The translations under genes were made by a program, and so were the position numbers. Source: Sulfitobacter sp. CW3 (GTDB taxonomy: Bacteria > Pseudomonadota > Alphaproteobacteria > Rhodobacterales > Rhodobacteraceae). From it: a stretch of DNA of 64,000 bases. The notes under the pieces are model-generated. The model was not told the DNA's origin, did not search any database, and worked only from the letters and a program-made list of their open reading frames with translations. The stretch lies in NCBI RefSeq assembly GCF_019392245.1, contig NZ_JAHXRL010000003.1, forward strand, positions 310,001 through 374,000, read 5' to 3'. Positions 1 through 9,694 of this stretch are shown here, piece by piece (position 1 is the first letter of the stretch; each line of letters opens with the position of its first letter).

Positions 1-1490
<1,490 letters not shown>

Positions 1491-1502
1491 GGAGCGCTGA
1501 CA

Positions 1503-1940
1503 ATGGCAGACACAATGCAATTCGACCTCGTTTCGCCAGAGCGGCGGCTGGCCTCGATGCAGGTGACGGCCGTTCAGATTCCTGGGTCCGATGGGGACAT
1601 GACAGCAATGCCTGATCATGCCCCCACGATCACCACGTTGCGCCCTGGTGTGCTGCGTGTTGAGGGCCCCGGAGGTGCTACGGAGTATGTTGTGACAGGC
1701 GGTTTCGCTGAAATCTCAGCCAGTGGTGTTTCGGTTCTTGCCGAACGCGCCGTGCCAAAGGGTGCAATGACCCAAGAGCATCTGGACGAGATGATGGAAG
1801 AAGCCAAAACAACATACGCGACGGCCAAAGAAAACTTTGTCAACGAGCCGGGCCCCGTCGATGACGCAGCCAAGCTGTTGTCTGACATGGTTGCACTTGG
1901 GGATCACATCGGTTTGTCCAGTAAACAACCCAACCTCTGA
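1503..1940 (+). CDS. atpC: ATP synthase F1 epsilon subunit
   Basis: A 145-residue epsilon subunit, part of the central stalk; in the family it couples rotation and restrains ATP hydrolysis. The N-terminal beta-sandwich is clear ([12 protein letters not shown]..., then [21 protein letters not shown]), followed by the helical C-terminal region. AAGGAG precedes the ATG at good spacing, 12 nt after atpD. It is the last gene of the atp operon, with a hairpin terminator 26 nt after the stop. Confidence 0.97.
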   Translation: MADTMQFDLVSPERRLASMQVTAVQIPGSDGDMTAMPDHAPTITTLRPGVLRVEGPGGATEYVVTGGFAEISASGVSVLAERAVPKGAMTQEHLDEMMEEAKTTYATAKENFVNEPGPVDDAAKLLSDMVALGDHIGLSSKQPNL

Positions 1941-1965
1941 TCCAAACGTCGCATATATAATGATT

Positions 1966-1993
1966 AAAGGGCCTCGCAATGCGGGGCCTTTTC
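1966..1993 (+). terminator. Rho-independent terminator of the atp operon
   Basis: GGCCTCGC (1970-1977), loop AAT, GCGGGGCC (1981-1988) form an 8-bp stem with one G-T pair, followed by TTTT. It lies just after the atpC stop codon. Confidence 0.85.
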
Positions 1994-2061
1994 TATTTCA
2001 TAGTATAACATTAAGCTTACCTAACTTATTGGATTATGAAGCTAAGGCTAAGTGACACTGC

Positions 2062-2412
2062 ATGAAAAGGATGGATGGAAATACCGTAGGCGTTGAAAAC
2101 GGCGAGACCGTTCTTTTTACGGATTTCGAGGATGGCGGCGAGATGTGGACCGGCACCGGCGAACGCGAACGCCGCCAGCGTATTTTCTTTTCCACACCGT
2201 TTAAATTCCCCCCGACCGTTCAAGTATCACTGTCCCTGTGGGACGTTGACGCGGGTACGGTGATGCGAGGGGATCTGGTCTCCGAGAATATTGCCGAAGA
2301 GGGTTTTGATATAGTGTTCAAAACCTGGGGCGACACGCGATTTGCGCGTGCCAGGGTCGCATGGCTGGCGATTGGCCAGTTACCCCGCGAGGATGATTGG
2401 GACCTCTACTAG
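2062..2412 (+). CDS. H-type lectin domain protein
   Basis: A 116-residue protein that looks like a single H-type lectin domain. The pattern is F..PFKFPPTVQVSLSLWDVDAGT, then ENIAEEGFDIVFKTWGDT, then a closing ARVAWLAIG strand. H-type lectins bind sugars such as GalNAc in invertebrate agglutinins, and short versions occur in Roseobacter genomes. There is no signal peptide, so it appears cytoplasmic. It is a single gene between the atp operon and prs, which converges on it. ATG 2071 is an alternative start three codons in. The domain call is good, but the ligand is unknown. Confidence 0.75.
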   Translation: MKRMDGNTVGVENGETVLFTDFEDGGEMWTGTGERERRQRIFFSTPFKFPPTVQVSLSLWDVDAGTVMRGDLVSENIAEEGFDIVFKTWGDTRFARARVAWLAIGQLPREDDWDLY

Positions 2413-2434
2413 AGGCCCCAAACCGGTCACCCGC

Positions 2435-3454
2435 TTAGCTTGGGTTGTACATGCCGTCATAGATCGGTTCGAGGGATTCAGCGTCAAACAGCGACGACAC
2501 AGAGGTGCCGTTCCAGATGTTCAGGATCGCTTGGGCAAAGATCGGTGCCGTCGGCACGATCCGGATGTTCTCGGCCTGCTTGACGGCTGCGGTGGGCTGG
2601 ATGCTATCCGTGATAACCAGCGATTTCATGACGGAATCCGTGATCCGTTGAACCGCCGGGCCCGACATGACGCCGTGGCTGATATAGGCGTGCACTTCCT
2701 TGGCACCAGCTTCCAGCAGCACCTCGGCCGCCTTGCAAAGCGTGCCAGCCGTATCGCAAATATCGTCGACGATCAGACATACCTTGTCGGTGACATCACC
2801 GATCACGGTCATTTCAGACACTTCGCCAGCTTTTTCGCGGCGTTTGTCGACAATCGCGAGGGGGGAGTTGATGCGTTTGGCCAGCTCACGCGCGCGCGCA
2901 ACGCCGCCCACATCGGGCGAGATGACCATCAATTCGTCCATGCGATCCTTGAACTCGTTTTTGATGTCGAGCGCAAAGACCGGCGATGCGTAAAGGTTAT
3001 CAACGGGGATGTCGAAGAACCCCTGAATCTGCGCTGCGTGCAGGTCCATTGTCAGAATACGTTCGATGCCCGTGCCGACCATCATATTGGCGACCAGCTT
3101 TGCTGTGATGGGCGTGCGGGCTTTGGTGCGGCGATCCTGACGGGCATAACCGAAATAGGGCAACACGGCTGTGACACGTGCGGCTGATGAACGGCGCAAT
3201 GCGTCGGCCATGACCAGGAGTTCCATCAGGTTGTCATTGGCAGGGTTCGACGTTGGCTGGATGATGAACATATCCTCGCCGCGGACGTTTTCAAAAACCT
3301 CGACGAAAACTTCGCTGTCGTTGAACCGTTCAACCCGCGCATTCACCAATCCGACGTTCACACCGCGGTGCAGCGACATGCGCCGTGCAATCGCTTTGGC
3401 CAATGGCATGTTTGCATTACCTGAGATCAGTTTCGGTTCGGATGTTTGAGCCAT
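2435..3454 (-). CDS. prs: Ribose-phosphate pyrophosphokinase (PRPP synthetase)
   Basis: This enzyme transfers pyrophosphate from ATP to ribose-5-phosphate, giving PRPP for purine, pyrimidine, NAD, histidine and tryptophan synthesis. It has 339 residues from the ATG at 3454; another ATG two codons earlier (3460) is possible. The class I signatures are present: the flexible FGYARQDRR loop, the [12 protein letters not shown] segment, and the PRPP-binding [10 protein letters not shown]. The N-terminal GNAN and RFNDSE segments also match. It is a single gene, tail-to-tail with the lectin-like gene. Its product feeds purE, purK and upp elsewhere in the window. Confidence 0.97.
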   Translation of the reverse strand: MAQTSEPKLISGNANMPLAKAIARRMSLHRGVNVGLVNARVERFNDSEVFVEVFENVRGEDMFIIQPTSNPANDNLMELLVMADALRRSSAARVTAVLPYFGYARQDRRTKARTPITAKLVANMMVGTGIERILTMDLHAAQIQGFFDIPVDNLYASPVFALDIKNEFKDRMDELMVISPDVGGVARARELAKRINSPLAIVDKRREKAGEVSEMTVIGDVTDKVCLIVDDICDTAGTLCKAAEVLLEAGAKEVHAYISHGVMSGPAVQRITDSVMKSLVITDSIQPTAAVKQAENIRIVPTAPIFAQAILNIWNGTSVSSLFDAESLEPIYDGMYNPS

Positions 3455-3563
3455 GTGCAAAGGGTCCCCGGTTGCATAACATGTGACAGAATCGTGACGT
3501 TGACACCGCTTAACATGACCTTACGGTCTGGCAAAGCTGCACAGGACTGGAACGGAGACCTTA

Positions 3564-4163
3564 ATGCCCCATATCGACTATTTTTTCGCGACTCTTTCGC
3601 CATATGCCTATTTGGCGGGAAACCGGCTTGAGGAAATCGCCTCAAAGCATAACGCGACGATTACCTACAAGCCGTTTGACTTGATCACGGCTTTTGGGCG
3701 GACAGGGGGGCAACCGCCCAAAGACAGGCACCCCAGCCGTCAGGAATACCGCGCGATCGAACTGCCGCGCCAGGCCAAGAAACTGGGCATGCCGTTCAAG
3801 CTGAAACCGGCATTCTGGCCTACAAATGGTGCCCCGTCTTCCTATGCGATTATTGCCGCGCAAAACGAAGGTGGCGGCGATGTTGGAAAATTGTGCCAGT
3901 TGATTATGCATGCCGTCTGGGCCGAAGACCGCGATATCGCCCAAGACGACGTGGTGCGCGACTGCCTGACCAAAGCCGGATTTGACCCCGCCGTGGCTGA
4001 CAAAGGGTTGTTGCCAGGGGCCGACACCTATGCCCGCAATCTGGAAGAAGCGGTCGAAAAGGGCGTGTTCGGTGCGCCGTTCTATATTCTTGATGATGGT
4101 CAGAAATTCTGGGGCCAAGACCGGCTGGAAGACCTTGAAATGTGTTTGGACGGCCGTTTGTGA
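3564..4163 (+). CDS. 2-hydroxychromene-2-carboxylate isomerase-like protein (DsbA fold, kappa-GST type)
   Basis: The 199-residue protein opens with IDYFFATLSPYAYLAG and ends with GVFGAPFYILDDGQKFWGQDRL. Both segments are typical of the glutathione-dependent HCCA isomerase family. Ser11 of the SPYAY motif is in the place of the catalytic glutathione-contacting serine. Characterised members act in naphthalene degradation, but no aromatic pathway genes are nearby, so the substrate here is unknown. The following hydrolase starts at a GTG overlapping this stop codon by 3 bp, so the two are probably translated together. Confidence 0.88.
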   Translation: MPHIDYFFATLSPYAYLAGNRLEEIASKHNATITYKPFDLITAFGRTGGQPPKDRHPSRQEYRAIELPRQAKKLGMPFKLKPAFWPTNGAPSSYAIIAAQNEGGGDVGKLCQLIMHAVWAEDRDIAQDDVVRDCLTKAGFDPAVADKGLLPGADTYARNLEEAVEKGVFGAPFYILDDGQKFWGQDRLEDLEMCLDGRL

Positions 4164-4948
4164 CGATCAAGACTTTTTCGCGCAGCTTTGGGCATGGTCC
4201 CCGCTGCGCATTGGCGATTCACTGTACGCTGGCCCATTCCGGCGCGTGGCGCGGCGTGGCCGAGGCATTGTCTGATGATTTGACCCTGCTTGCCTATGAT
4301 CTGCCCTCGCACGGGAAATCGGGTGATTGGGACGGGCAGGGCAATGTGCATGATGTGGCCACCGATATGGCCCGGGCGTTGTTAACCGAACCGATGGATA
4401 TTATCGGCCATTCCTTTGGGGCGACGGTTGGCCTGCGTCTAGCCATTGAGAGCCCGGAACTGGTGCGCAGCCTGACCATGTTCGAACCGGTCTATTTTGC
4501 CGCCGCTGTGGTTGATGATGCTGCACGTGTGATGGCCGCAGACCGCAACAGCGCCGCCTTCAATGCCGCCTATGAAAGCGGTGACATGATGGAGGCCGCG
4601 CGCATTTTCAACACCGGTTGGGGGGACGGCAGCGGATGGGAACAGACGCCTGAAAAGCTGCGCCAATACATGGCCGACCGCATTCACTATGTGCAGGCCA
4701 GCCAGCCGTTCTTGCGTGATGACAGCGCCGGATTGCTGAAGCCGGGGATGTTCGGGCGGGCGACAATGCCGGTGCTGCTGATGGATGGCGCGATCTCGGG
4801 CGATATGGCCTTTGCGATCAATGAATCCTTGGCTAAGCGGCTGCCCAATGTCACCTGTCGCACGATTGAAGGGGCAGGGCACATGGCCCCGCTAACCCAT
4901 CCCGCTGCCGTCGCGGATGAAATCAGGTCGTTTCTGGCCGGGATCTAG
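4160..4948 (+). CDS. Alpha/beta hydrolase
   Basis: A 262-residue alpha/beta-hydrolase. The nucleophile elbow GHSFGA puts Ser at about residue 85, and the C-terminal GAGHMAPL carries the likely catalytic His. The N-terminal part has the usual DLPSHGKS motif. I chose GTG 4160, which overlaps the stop codon of the isomerase gene in a GTGA arrangement; an ATG at 4142 would overlap by 22 bp. The substrate cannot be told from sequence. It forms a two-gene unit with the HCCA-isomerase-like gene. Confidence 0.85.
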   Translation: MTIKTFSRSFGHGPRCALAIHCTLAHSGAWRGVAEALSDDLTLLAYDLPSHGKSGDWDGQGNVHDVATDMARALLTEPMDIIGHSFGATVGLRLAIESPELVRSLTMFEPVYFAAAVVDDAARVMAADRNSAAFNAAYESGDMMEAARIFNTGWGDGSGWEQTPEKLRQYMADRIHYVQASQPFLRDDSAGLLKPGMFGRATMPVLLMDGAISGDMAFAINESLAKRLPNVTCRTIEGAGHMAPLTHPAAVADEIRSFLAGI

Positions 4949-4951
4949 CGC

Positions 4952-5989
4952 CTAAAAATGCGAAAGAAACTGGTCGATCGCAGGTTTGCCGATCGACCAG
5001 TCGCACACCAGCCGCGCACCAAGCGGTTCTTCGGGATCGTCGCCTTCAAGCGACCCATTCCAGATGTAATATTTGGCACCCGCGTCATGCAGCTTTTGGT
5101 GAATGCGGCGCGGCCAGCTGGCGAAAATCATATTGGCGTCGGGCTGGTGCAGGAACGTTGCCCCCGCCGCGCGCAGCCCAGCGACAAGATGCGCCGCATT
5201 GTCATTGGCCTGCTGTGCCATCGTCACCCAAAGGTCGTCCTGCATATACCCCGCCATCTGCGCGGATAAAAAGCGATGCTTGGAAAAAAGATGCGCCCCG
5301 CGTTTGCGGCGCAATTCGAATTCCCACGCTTTGGCGGGATCAAAGAACACGACCGCCTCGACGCCCATGCAGCCGTTCTTGGTGCCGCCAAAGCTGACGA
5401 CGTCAACGCCGGCTTTCCATGTCATTTCCGCCGGGGTGCAACCCAACGCCACCAGCGCATTGGCAAAGCGCGCGCCATCCAGATGCACCGGTAGGGCGTA
5501 TTCCTTGGCCACAGCGGTCAACGCGCGGAGTTCCTCCAGCGAATGCACCGACCCGCGCTCGGTGACTTGGGTGATCGACACCGGCCCACGCTGCGCACCA
5601 TGCACATTGCCGTCAGGGTGCTTTTCAATGGCGCGGCGCAGGGCGTCCGGCGTCATTTTGTCGTCGGTCTCAATCACCGTCAGCTTGGCCGCACCCGCAT
5701 AGAACTCCGGCGCATTGCATTCGTCTTCGTTGATGTGGGATGTCGTCGAACAGAAAATCGTCTGCCACGGTTGGGTGTAGCAGGCCAGTGCCAGCACATT
5801 GGCAGCCGTGCCGGTGGCGACCAGATAAACCTCTGCCTGAGGGGCCTCGAACGCGGTGCGAATAGCATCGCGCACCTCGTCCATGATCACATCCTTGCCA
5901 TAGGGCATCGCGTGCCCCTCGTTGGCTTGGGCCAGCCGCGTCATGATTTGCGGATGAACAGGGCCTGCGTTGTCAGAGGCAAAAAACAT
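4952..5989 (-). CDS. ltaE: Low-specificity threonine aldolase-like PLP enzyme
   Basis: A fold-type I PLP enzyme of the beta-eliminating lyase/threonine aldolase family, expected to split L-threonine or L-allo-threonine into glycine and acetaldehyde. Visible motifs are FASDNAGPVHP at the N-terminus, VATGTAANVLAL (cofactor phosphate contact), HLDGARFANAL, and SFGGTKNG with the Schiff-base lysine. It has 345 residues from the ATG at 5989, which overlaps the ycgN stop by one base (TGATG), so it is the last gene of the ribF-ycgN-ltaE operon. An upstream in-frame ATG at 6022 would overlap ycgN more deeply and is less likely. Confidence 0.93.
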   Translation of the reverse strand: MFFASDNAGPVHPQIMTRLAQANEGHAMPYGKDVIMDEVRDAIRTAFEAPQAEVYLVATGTAANVLALACYTQPWQTIFCSTTSHINEDECNAPEFYAGAAKLTVIETDDKMTPDALRRAIEKHPDGNVHGAQRGPVSITQVTERGSVHSLEELRALTAVAKEYALPVHLDGARFANALVALGCTPAEMTWKAGVDVVSFGGTKNGCMGVEAVVFFDPAKAWEFELRRKRGAHLFSKHRFLSAQMAGYMQDDLWVTMAQQANDNAAHLVAGLRAAGATFLHQPDANMIFASWPRRIHQKLHDAGAKYYIWNGSLEGDDPEEPLGARLVCDWSIGKPAIDQFLSHF

Positions 5990-6459
5990 CAGGTCGGCTC
6001 CTCGATTATGTGATCTTCCCATTCTTCGAACGGGGTGTCGAACTCAGATACGGTATTATATTGCACCGAAATCCCGGCGGTATGCACGCTGTCAGGATCG
6101 CCCGAAATCAGCGGATGCCAGTCATACAGGGGCTTGCCCTGCCACAGCAGACGGTACGCGCAGGTCAGCGGCATCCAATAGGCGTGGGTGTCCAGATTTT
6201 CAGGCTTGAGCACGATGCAGTCGGGCACAAACTGATGGCGGTTTTCATAGTGGGTGCAGCGGCAGGTGGAATCGTCCAGCAACCGGCAGGCCACACGGGT
6301 CAAAGCGACCTCTTGCGTGTCCTCATCCTCAAGCTTGTTCAGGCAGCATTTGCCACAACCATCGCACAGCGCTTCCCACTCGGCGGGGGACATTTTGGTA
6401 AGCGGCTTCTTCTCCCAAAACCGCTTTGCCAACCCTTTTGCTGCAATCGGATCGGTCAT
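5989..6459 (-). CDS. YcgN/UPF0260 cysteine-cluster protein
   Basis: A 156-residue protein of the YcgN family (UPF0260). The core is CDGCGKCC near residue 32, followed by later cysteines in ACRLLDD..CRC, DC and TCAYR, as in the zinc/iron-chelating CxxCxxxCC domain. The biochemical role is not established. It sits between ribF, whose stop its start overlaps by 4 bp (ATGA), and ltaE, overlapping by 1 bp, so all three are likely translated as a coupled set. Confidence 0.92.
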   Translation of the reverse strand: MTDPIAAKGLAKRFWEKKPLTKMSPAEWEALCDGCGKCCLNKLEDEDTQEVALTRVACRLLDDSTCRCTHYENRHQFVPDCIVLKPENLDTHAYWMPLTCAYRLLWQGKPLYDWHPLISGDPDSVHTAGISVQYNTVSEFDTPFEEWEDHIIEEPT

Positions 6460-7388
6460 AGCGCGGCCAGAATTGTGCGGGCCTGCAGGCTGTCGGCATC
6501 CATCTGTGTGATCAAGGCATCCAGCCCGTCAAATTTTTCCTCGCCGCGCAGATGTTCAATCAATGCGACGGATACGTGTTTGCCGTACAAATCGCCGGTA
6601 AAGTCAAAAATAAACGTCTCAAGGTTGGCTTTATTCTCGCCAAACATCGGACGCACCCCAAGGCTGGCGACCCCGTGATAACGCCCGGCTTGGGGCCCTT
6701 CCAACACGTCAACCAACACGGCATAGACGCCGAACGCAGGCGGGTGCAGGCCGTCAACCGACATATTCGCTGTCGGGTAACCCAATTCACGGCCCCGCTT
6801 TTCACCATGCAAGATCGGGCCTTCTACGCGGTGCCAATGGCCTAGCATGGCAGCGGCGTCGCGGGGTTTCCCGTTTGATAAGGCGGTGCGGATCGCGGTT
6901 GATGACACGGTGCTTTCGCCCTTGGCCATCAACGGGGCGACGGTTACGCCAAATCCCATCTCGGCCCCGAAATCACATAACATCTGGGCAGTACCGGCGC
7001 GTTTCTGGCCAAAACAAAAATCGGCACCAACCACCACATGACGCAGGCCCAACCCATCAACCAAAACTTCCCGTGCAAAGGCGCGGGGGCTTAGCGCGGA
7101 CAGCGCGGCATCGAATTGTAGCTCGTAAAGTTTCTTAACCCCCAGCTTTTCCAGCTGATGCGCGCGCGCTTCGGCGCTCATCAGGCGAAACGGCGGGGCA
7201 GAGGCGGCAAAAAATTCACGTGGATGCGGCTCAAACGTGACAACGCCCAAGGGGGCATCTGGGTTGGCGTTCCGGGCAAGGTCAATGACAGACCGGTGCC
7301 CCAAATGCACGCCGTCAAAATTCCCGATCGCAGCCGAGGCCCCGCGATCGGAGGCACTTACAAATTGATAATCTCGAATGATGTCCAT
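6456..7388 (-). CDS. ribF: Bifunctional riboflavin kinase/FAD synthetase
   Basis: This enzyme phosphorylates riboflavin to FMN and adenylates FMN to FAD. The N-terminal nucleotidyltransferase motif GNFDGVHLGH is at residues 22-31, and the C-terminal riboflavin-kinase part carries GYPTANM and ETFIFDFTGDLYGK. I start it at ATG 7388 (MDIIRDYQF), giving 310 residues, the usual length. A longer in-frame extension to 7502 would run through the intergenic repeat at 7437-7483 and has no family match. It is the first gene of a three-gene overlapping operon. Confidence 0.96.
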   Translation of the reverse strand: MDIIRDYQFVSASDRGASAAIGNFDGVHLGHRSVIDLARNANPDAPLGVVTFEPHPREFFAASAPPFRLMSAEARAHQLEKLGVKKLYELQFDAALSALSPRAFAREVLVDGLGLRHVVVGADFCFGQKRAGTAQMLCDFGAEMGFGVTVAPLMAKGESTVSSTAIRTALSNGKPRDAAAMLGHWHRVEGPILHGEKRGRELGYPTANMSVDGLHPPAFGVYAVLVDVLEGPQAGRYHGVASLGVRPMFGENKANLETFIFDFTGDLYGKHVSVALIEHLRGEEKFDGLDALITQMDADSLQARTILAAL

Positions 7389-7436
7389 GGCCAAGGTCGT
7401 AGCCCCGTCTGGCCTGACTGACAAGCAGCCGCCCCG

Positions 7437-7483
7437 CTTCTCTGGCTCAAAAATACCCCGGGGGTGTGGGGGCTGGCCCCCAC
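7437..7483 (-). repeat. Dispersed intergenic hairpin repeat, copy C
   Basis: On the minus strand this reads as a 7-bp hairpin GTGGGGG-CCAG-CCCCCAC, then CACCCCCGGGG, TATTTTTG and AGCCAGAGAAG. The hairpin and the CCCCGG plus T-rich tail are shared with copies at 38593, 40383, 48974 and 52010. The AGCCAGAGAAG ending is shared with the 38593 copy. It fills the space between the maoC-like gene and ribF. Confidence 0.75.
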
Positions 7484-7529
7484 CCGGCGCAGAATTAGTC
7501 AAACGGCCGACAAACGGCCTGTGCCGCGC

Positions 7530-7973
7530 TCAGTCGAATTTGCGCGATGGTGCCAGAACGGTTGCTTCGCCAATCAGCACTTTCTTACCCTCGACCGCAC
7601 AATGGCAGTCCAGCTTTACCCGACGCTTGGCGAAATCAATGTCGATCACTTTGACTTCGGCATATACCATGTCACCGGGCCGCACGGGGGCCAGAAACTT
7701 CAGCGATTGGCCCATGTACACAGTGCCATGACCGGGCAATTGCTCTCCGATCACTGCCGAGATCAGGCCAGCGGTCAGCATCCCATGGGCGATACGCCCC
7801 TCAAAGATCGTGTCCTGGGCGTAGTCGTCATCCAGATGCACCGGGTTCCGGTCGGTGGAAATCTGCGCGAACATTTCGATGTCTTCGTCCGTCACGACCT
7901 TTTGCAGGTAGCGTGACATGCCCATTTCGATGTCTTCGATACAGATCGTTCCGCGCGGAAGGTTATCCAACAT
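7530..7973 (-). CDS. MaoC-family dehydratase, (R)-specific enoyl-CoA hydratase type
   Basis: A single hot-dog domain of 147 residues. The hydratase-2 motif DRNPVHLDDDYA begins at residue 41 and supplies the Asp and His that hydrate trans-2-enoyl-CoA to (R)-3-hydroxyacyl-CoA in PhaJ-type enzymes. The following FEGRIAHGMLTAGLIS is also standard. It could supply PHA monomers or take part in an acyl-CoA pathway; the neighbours do not decide this. A hairpin-rich leader (7986-8033) lies directly before the start codon. Confidence 0.88.
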   Translation of the reverse strand: MLDNLPRGTICIEDIEMGMSRYLQKVVTDEDIEMFAQISTDRNPVHLDDDYAQDTIFEGRIAHGMLTAGLISAVIGEQLPGHGTVYMGQSLKFLAPVRPGDMVYAEVKVIDIDFAKRRVKLDCHCAVEGKKVLIGEATVLAPSRKFD

Positions 7974-7985
7974 GCTACACCCTTC

Positions 7986-8033
7986 AAGTAATAAAGTGAC
8001 GCGCCCGAAGGCGTTTGAGACACTTAATTACTT
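7986..8033. other. Nested inverted repeat with TTCG tetraloop between HAD and maoC-like genes
   Basis: AAGTAATAAAGTG (7986-7998) pairs with CACTTAATTACTT (8021-8033) at 12 of 13 positions. Inside it, on the minus strand, is CGCC-TTCG-GGCG, a stable tetraloop hairpin. It lies 32 nt after the stop of the HAD gene and 13 nt before the maoC-like start, so it may end the first transcript, structure the leader of the second, or both. Confidence 0.55.
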
Positions 8034-8064
8034 TGCACGCGCAGAAAAGCAAGCGAAAAATCGG

Positions 8065-8937
8065 TTATCGTAAGTGCCCGATGGTATAAGTCGGCGATGA
8101 CATTTCTTTTTCCAGATAGCGGTTCAACGCCTCGGGATCGGGCTGGGTTGTTGTTTGCGTCTCTTGCGCGGCCAACCCGCCCGATATGAAAAGCGAATCG
8201 ATATCTTCGCCCATCGCGCCTTTGACGTCGGTTTGGGCACCGTCGCCGATCGCCAGAATATCCTTGTCGGAAATATCGCCTGCGACAGAAAACAGCCGGC
8301 GTCGCGCCAGATCATAGATTGGCGGGTGGGGCTTGCCGAAATACAGGCTCTCTCCGCCCATCTCGGTATAAAGTGCGGCCACAGCGCCGGCGCACCATTC
8401 GCGCACGTCGCCCCGGTCGACAACAATGTCAGGGTTCGCACAAAGCAGTTTCAAGCCTTTTTGTTTGGCCAAAAGAAGTTGCGGGCGCAGGACGCTGGGA
8501 TCTTCCATGGCGTCAAACGGCCCCGTGCAAACGATCCCTTCGGCGTCCTCAAGTGCTACTTTGTTAATCGTGACCGGGTTTTCGAGGATGTCGATCGGAT
8601 CAAAGAAATGTTTGTCGCTTGGTGGGCCAAGGTGCCACACATTATTGCCCACGGTGCCACGGTACATCGCCGCACGCGCAGAATCCCCAGAGGTGGCAAT
8701 GTCATCCCATGCATCATCTGGCACGCCAAACTGGATCAGCTGTTTTATCACATTGGCACGGGGCCGGGGGGAGTTGGTGACCAAAATCACCTTGCCGCCG
8801 CCCTTGCGGTAGGCCTGTAGCGCAGCAACCGCGTCTGGCAGCGCCTTGACCCCGTCATGGACACAGCCCCACAGGTCGACAAACAGCGCCTCATACCGAT
8901 CTGAGACTTCGAATAGGTTGTTGATGATCTGGGTCAT
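8065..8937 (-). CDS. HAD-superfamily class IIA hydrolase (TIGR01459 type)
   Basis: A 290-residue HAD phosphatase. Motif I is FVDLWGCVHDG, with the second Asp of the usual DxD replaced by Trp-Gly-Cys as in the TIGR01459 group. Motif II is VTNSPRP and the C-terminal metal site is AIGDGAQTDVKGA. A class IIA cap lies between. Relatives include NagD-type nucleotide and sugar phosphatases, but the substrate is unknown. It is a single gene downstream of the tetR-like gene, in the same direction. Confidence 0.87.
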   Translation of the reverse strand: MTQIINNLFEVSDRYEALFVDLWGCVHDGVKALPDAVAALQAYRKGGGKVILVTNSPRPRANVIKQLIQFGVPDDAWDDIATSGDSARAAMYRGTVGNNVWHLGPPSDKHFFDPIDILENPVTINKVALEDAEGIVCTGPFDAMEDPSVLRPQLLLAKQKGLKLLCANPDIVVDRGDVREWCAGAVAALYTEMGGESLYFGKPHPPIYDLARRRLFSVAGDISDKDILAIGDGAQTDVKGAMGEDIDSLFISGGLAAQETQTTTQPDPEALNRYLEKEMSSPTYTIGHLR

Positions 8938-9020
8938 GGGGGTGTTCCGATCTGCAATGCATTTTTACTGCAGAAAGCATACATCCCAAGGCGGGGCAAC
9001 AACCTGTGCGGGCCCTAGGG

Positions 9021-9593
9021 TTAGAGTGTGGCCAGATTATCCGCGATCTCGGTTGCGATGGCATTGGCATCTACGCCATCGCGTTCCGCAGAGACGCGCA
9101 AGCCCAAAACATCAGATTGATATCTGCGCGCCAGATTGCGCGGATCATGTGCGGGACCAATGTCGCCAGACGCCTGTGCCTGTTCAAATAACTCGGCGAA
9201 AAGCTGTTCCATCTTTAACAAATGCGCGTTCGCCTCTTGGGCGAGCGGATGACCATGCGCCTGAAGTTCAAGCAGGGTTTTGGACAGCATACAGGCCTTG
9301 GCCGGGGCTTTTTCGTTGGTGATTGCCATGGCTGGAAAACGTTTCAGCGCCTCAAGTGGCCCGTATTCCTTGGCGAGTTGTTTCAGCCGCTCAGTCCCGT
9401 CCGACGCATATTTGTCGAGTGCCAGCGCGAACAGGGCATCCTTTGACCCAAATGCCGCGTAAAAGCTGCCCGGTTTCATTTTCAGGGACGCCTCGAGGTC
9501 CTTCAAAGATGTGCCGGCCCATCCGCGTTGCCAAAACAAATCGCGGGCGCGGTCAATCAATTCGTTACGGTCGTAGTTCGGTTTGCGTGGCAT
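9021..9593 (-). CDS. TetR-family transcriptional regulator
   Basis: A 190-residue one-domain repressor. The N-terminal helix-turn-helix is clear: LIDRARDLFWQRGWAGTSLKDLEASLKMKPGSFYAAFGSKDALFALAL. It resembles the AcrR/YxaF-like group. I start it at ATG 9593 (MPRKPNYDR); an ATG 30 bp upstream (9623) lies inside the operator palindrome and is unlikely. It is divergent from an AhpD-like gene across a 101-bp gap that contains two 16-bp palindromes. The simplest reading is that it represses both itself and the neighbour. Confidence 0.93.
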   Translation of the reverse strand: MPRKPNYDRNELIDRARDLFWQRGWAGTSLKDLEASLKMKPGSFYAAFGSKDALFALALDKYASDGTERLKQLAKEYGPLEALKRFPAMAITNEKAPAKACMLSKTLLELQAHGHPLAQEANAHLLKMEQLFAELFEQAQASGDIGPAHDPRNLARRYQSDVLGLRVSAERDGVDANAIATEIADNLATL

Positions 9594-9607
9594 CAGATCA
9601 CCTAATC

Positions 9608-9647
9608 TTGAACGATCACTCAATTATATACTTGAGTGATCGCTCAA
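9608..9647. promoter_or_regulatory. Double palindromic operator for the TetR regulator
   Basis: Two 16-bp near-palindromes of the form TTGARYGATCRCTCAA: TTGAACGATCACTCAA at 9608-9623 and TTGAGTGATCGCTCAA at 9632-9647. Their centres are 24 bp apart. The inner arms also make an 11-bp perfect inverted repeat (CGATCACTCAA / TTGAGTGATCG). They lie between the divergent regulator and AhpD-like genes, where an autoregulatory TetR would bind as two dimers. Confidence 0.8.
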
Positions 9648-9694
9648 TAAACCCTAAATGGGCATAACAGACATAATTTAAAGGATGCCATGAA

